Shown: positions 52,872 through 53,723 of the stretch, piece after piece | How the letters are laid out: each line of letters opens with the position of its first letter | Position numbering within the stretch: position 1 is the first letter of the stretch | NCBI GenBank assembly: GCA_030427825.1 | Contig: JAUICO010000019.1 | Span: forward strand, 1-53,723 | Direction: 5' to 3' | DNA length: 53,723 nucleotides | Source: a bacterium | Lineage (GTDB): Bacteria; Myxococcota_A; Bradymonadia; REDH01 | Notes under the pieces: model-generated | Told to the model about the DNA's origin: nothing | Database searches by the model: none | Seen by the model: the letters and a program-made list of their open reading frames with translations, nothing else | Made by a program: the position numbers and the translations under genes

Positions 52872-53723
52872 CTACTGTGCATCAGCCTCAGGAGTTGCGA
52901 GGCCCGGGTTGAGTACTCGGCGTGCCACCGCCGAGATCTCGCACGTGGGCTCCAGCTCACCGTTCGGCGTCACCGTCCACGTGACCGAACGCGCTTCACC
53001 GCCTTCGGTGTAGCGGTACTCGACGTTGCACGTCGTGCAGCCGTCGGGATTGATGTTCCAGCCGGTGTACTCGATCTCGCCGCCCTCTGAGCGCTCTGCC
53101 AACAACACGCCCACTGCTTCTGAGAGCCGCTCGTCAGCAAGTACGTATCGAAGCGCACGACGCATCGGGTTGGACTCGCGGGACGGGAGCGTCGTGAGAT
53201 CGCGCATGGACTGGGGGCGAATGTCGACGACTCGGTCGGCGGCAACGGAGGCGCCGGCAGCCGTGACTTCGCTCGCCATCAGGTTGATCGCCTTGAACTC
53301 TGAATTGCTGACGTTGACTTCCCACTGCGCGACTCGGACGCGGCCCGCTTCGCTCCACTGAAAGGACGCATGGTACACTGCGGAATTGCCGCCGATGAGA
53401 CGCTCCGGAACGATAACCCAGCCGAGCAGTTCCAGATCCGACGATCGCCGCTCGCGTCCTGCGAACCAGGTCAGCAACGCGCTACCGAGGCGAACTCCGC
53501 CGTCGAAGCGATGGTTCGTCAGCGCGATCAAGACCTCGTCAGAGCGGTTCATCTGAAACTGGGCGCGACGGCCTGCGGCGGTACCGGCGAACTCCGCCAG
53601 CGCGTTCGCCGCGATGACGCCCGTCGAACCCTCCGGCTTCGGACCGTCCTCGTCCAGCTGCACCAGCCATCGGGGTCCCACCGTCACGCCATACACGTCG
53701 GTCGCCCACCGCACCCAATACAG
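52872..53723 (-). CDS. Unidentified protein, 5' end beyond the window
   Basis: The frame is open to the window edge; a GTG at 53714 is possible, but the codons before it (LYW then V) continue in frame and read as protein, so the gene probably starts outside. The visible 283 residues are a soluble mixed alpha/beta sequence (YGVTVGPRWLVQLDEDG, DLELLGWVIVPERLIGGN, EVNVSNSEFKAINLMASE, IEYTGWNINPDGCTTCNVEYR). Two cysteines, CTTC, may bind metal or form a disulfide. No family is recognised. It ends 45 bp before the MPN-like gene and may be in the same operon as eno. Confidence 0.7.
   Translation of the reverse strand: MYWVRWATDVYGVTVGPRWLVQLDEDGPKPEGSTGVIAANALAEFAGTAAGRRAQFQMNRSDEVLIALTNHRFDGGVRLGSALLTWFAGRERRSSDLELLGWVIVPERLIGGNSAVYHASFQWSEAGRVRVAQWEVNVSNSEFKAINLMASEVTAAGASVAADRVVDIRPQSMRDLTTLPSRESNPMRRALRYVLADERLSEAVGVLLAERSEGGEIEYTGWNINPDGCTTCNVEYRYTEGGEARSVTWTVTPNGELEPTCEISAVARRVLNPGLATPEADAQ

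Overview
The window looks like chromosomal DNA from a high-GC delta-type proteobacterium of the Myxococcota/Bradymonadota kind. The grounds are Asp/Gly-rich linkers after lipoprotein cysteines (GH31 enzyme, two beta-propeller-like lipoproteins), a Cys-helix-polyArg C-terminus resembling the MYXO-CTERM sorting signal, a small ribbon-helix-helix protein resembling the myxobacterial TIGR04563 family, Ser/Thr kinases and a kinase-like PEGA protein, and a type II secretion (T2SS) operon in the order C-D-E-F-G-H-I-J-K-L-M-N. No rRNA, tRNA, CRISPR array, phage or insertion sequence is visible. The assignment rests on protein style, not on a marker gene.

Layout. 1-10.1 kb: the 5' end of a gene on the minus strand, then a plus-strand run encoding an outer-membrane barrel protein, a lipoprotein gamma-glutamyltransferase, a membrane pseudokinase with a PEGA-like tail, a D-2-hydroxyacid dehydrogenase and a GH31 lipoprotein. 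10.1-15.3 kb: an exported protein, a small membrane protein, a MurC-type Mur ligase, a CBM9-like lipoprotein and a small ribbon-helix-helix protein. 15.4-20.3 kb: a minus-strand run with a propeller-like lipoprotein and a tightly packed set (mazG, unknown, CPBP protease, small membrane protein, Asp-box lipoprotein). 20.6-24.5 kb: phoH-pgpH-ybeY, all overlapping, an RNA-metabolism/nucleotide-signalling operon. 24.5-25.2 kb: a 688-bp gene-free region with a sigma-54 promoter, helically phased GATATC sites and a pair of NrdR boxes 31 bp apart, upstream of the B12-dependent ribonucleotide reductase gene nrdJ. 29-32.3 kb: a membrane Ser/Thr kinase and an FHA-GAF-nucleotide cyclase, both on the minus strand. 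32.6-46.9 kb: gspC-N. 47-53.7 kb: a membrane protein with a QQQSWG-repeat tail, a lytic transglycosylase, enolase, an apparently inactive MPN-like protein and a truncated unknown gene.

How the parts may work together. The T2SS operon encodes the whole inner-membrane platform, pseudopilus, ATPase and secretin except the prepilin peptidase GspO, which must lie elsewhere. The several exported proteins and lipoproteins here fit an organism that invests heavily in its envelope, but no gene shows itself to be a T2SS substrate. The most striking non-coding structure is the control region in front of nrdJ and a row of four stem-loops between gspG and gspH. Family names rest on motifs recognised by eye; no database search was run.
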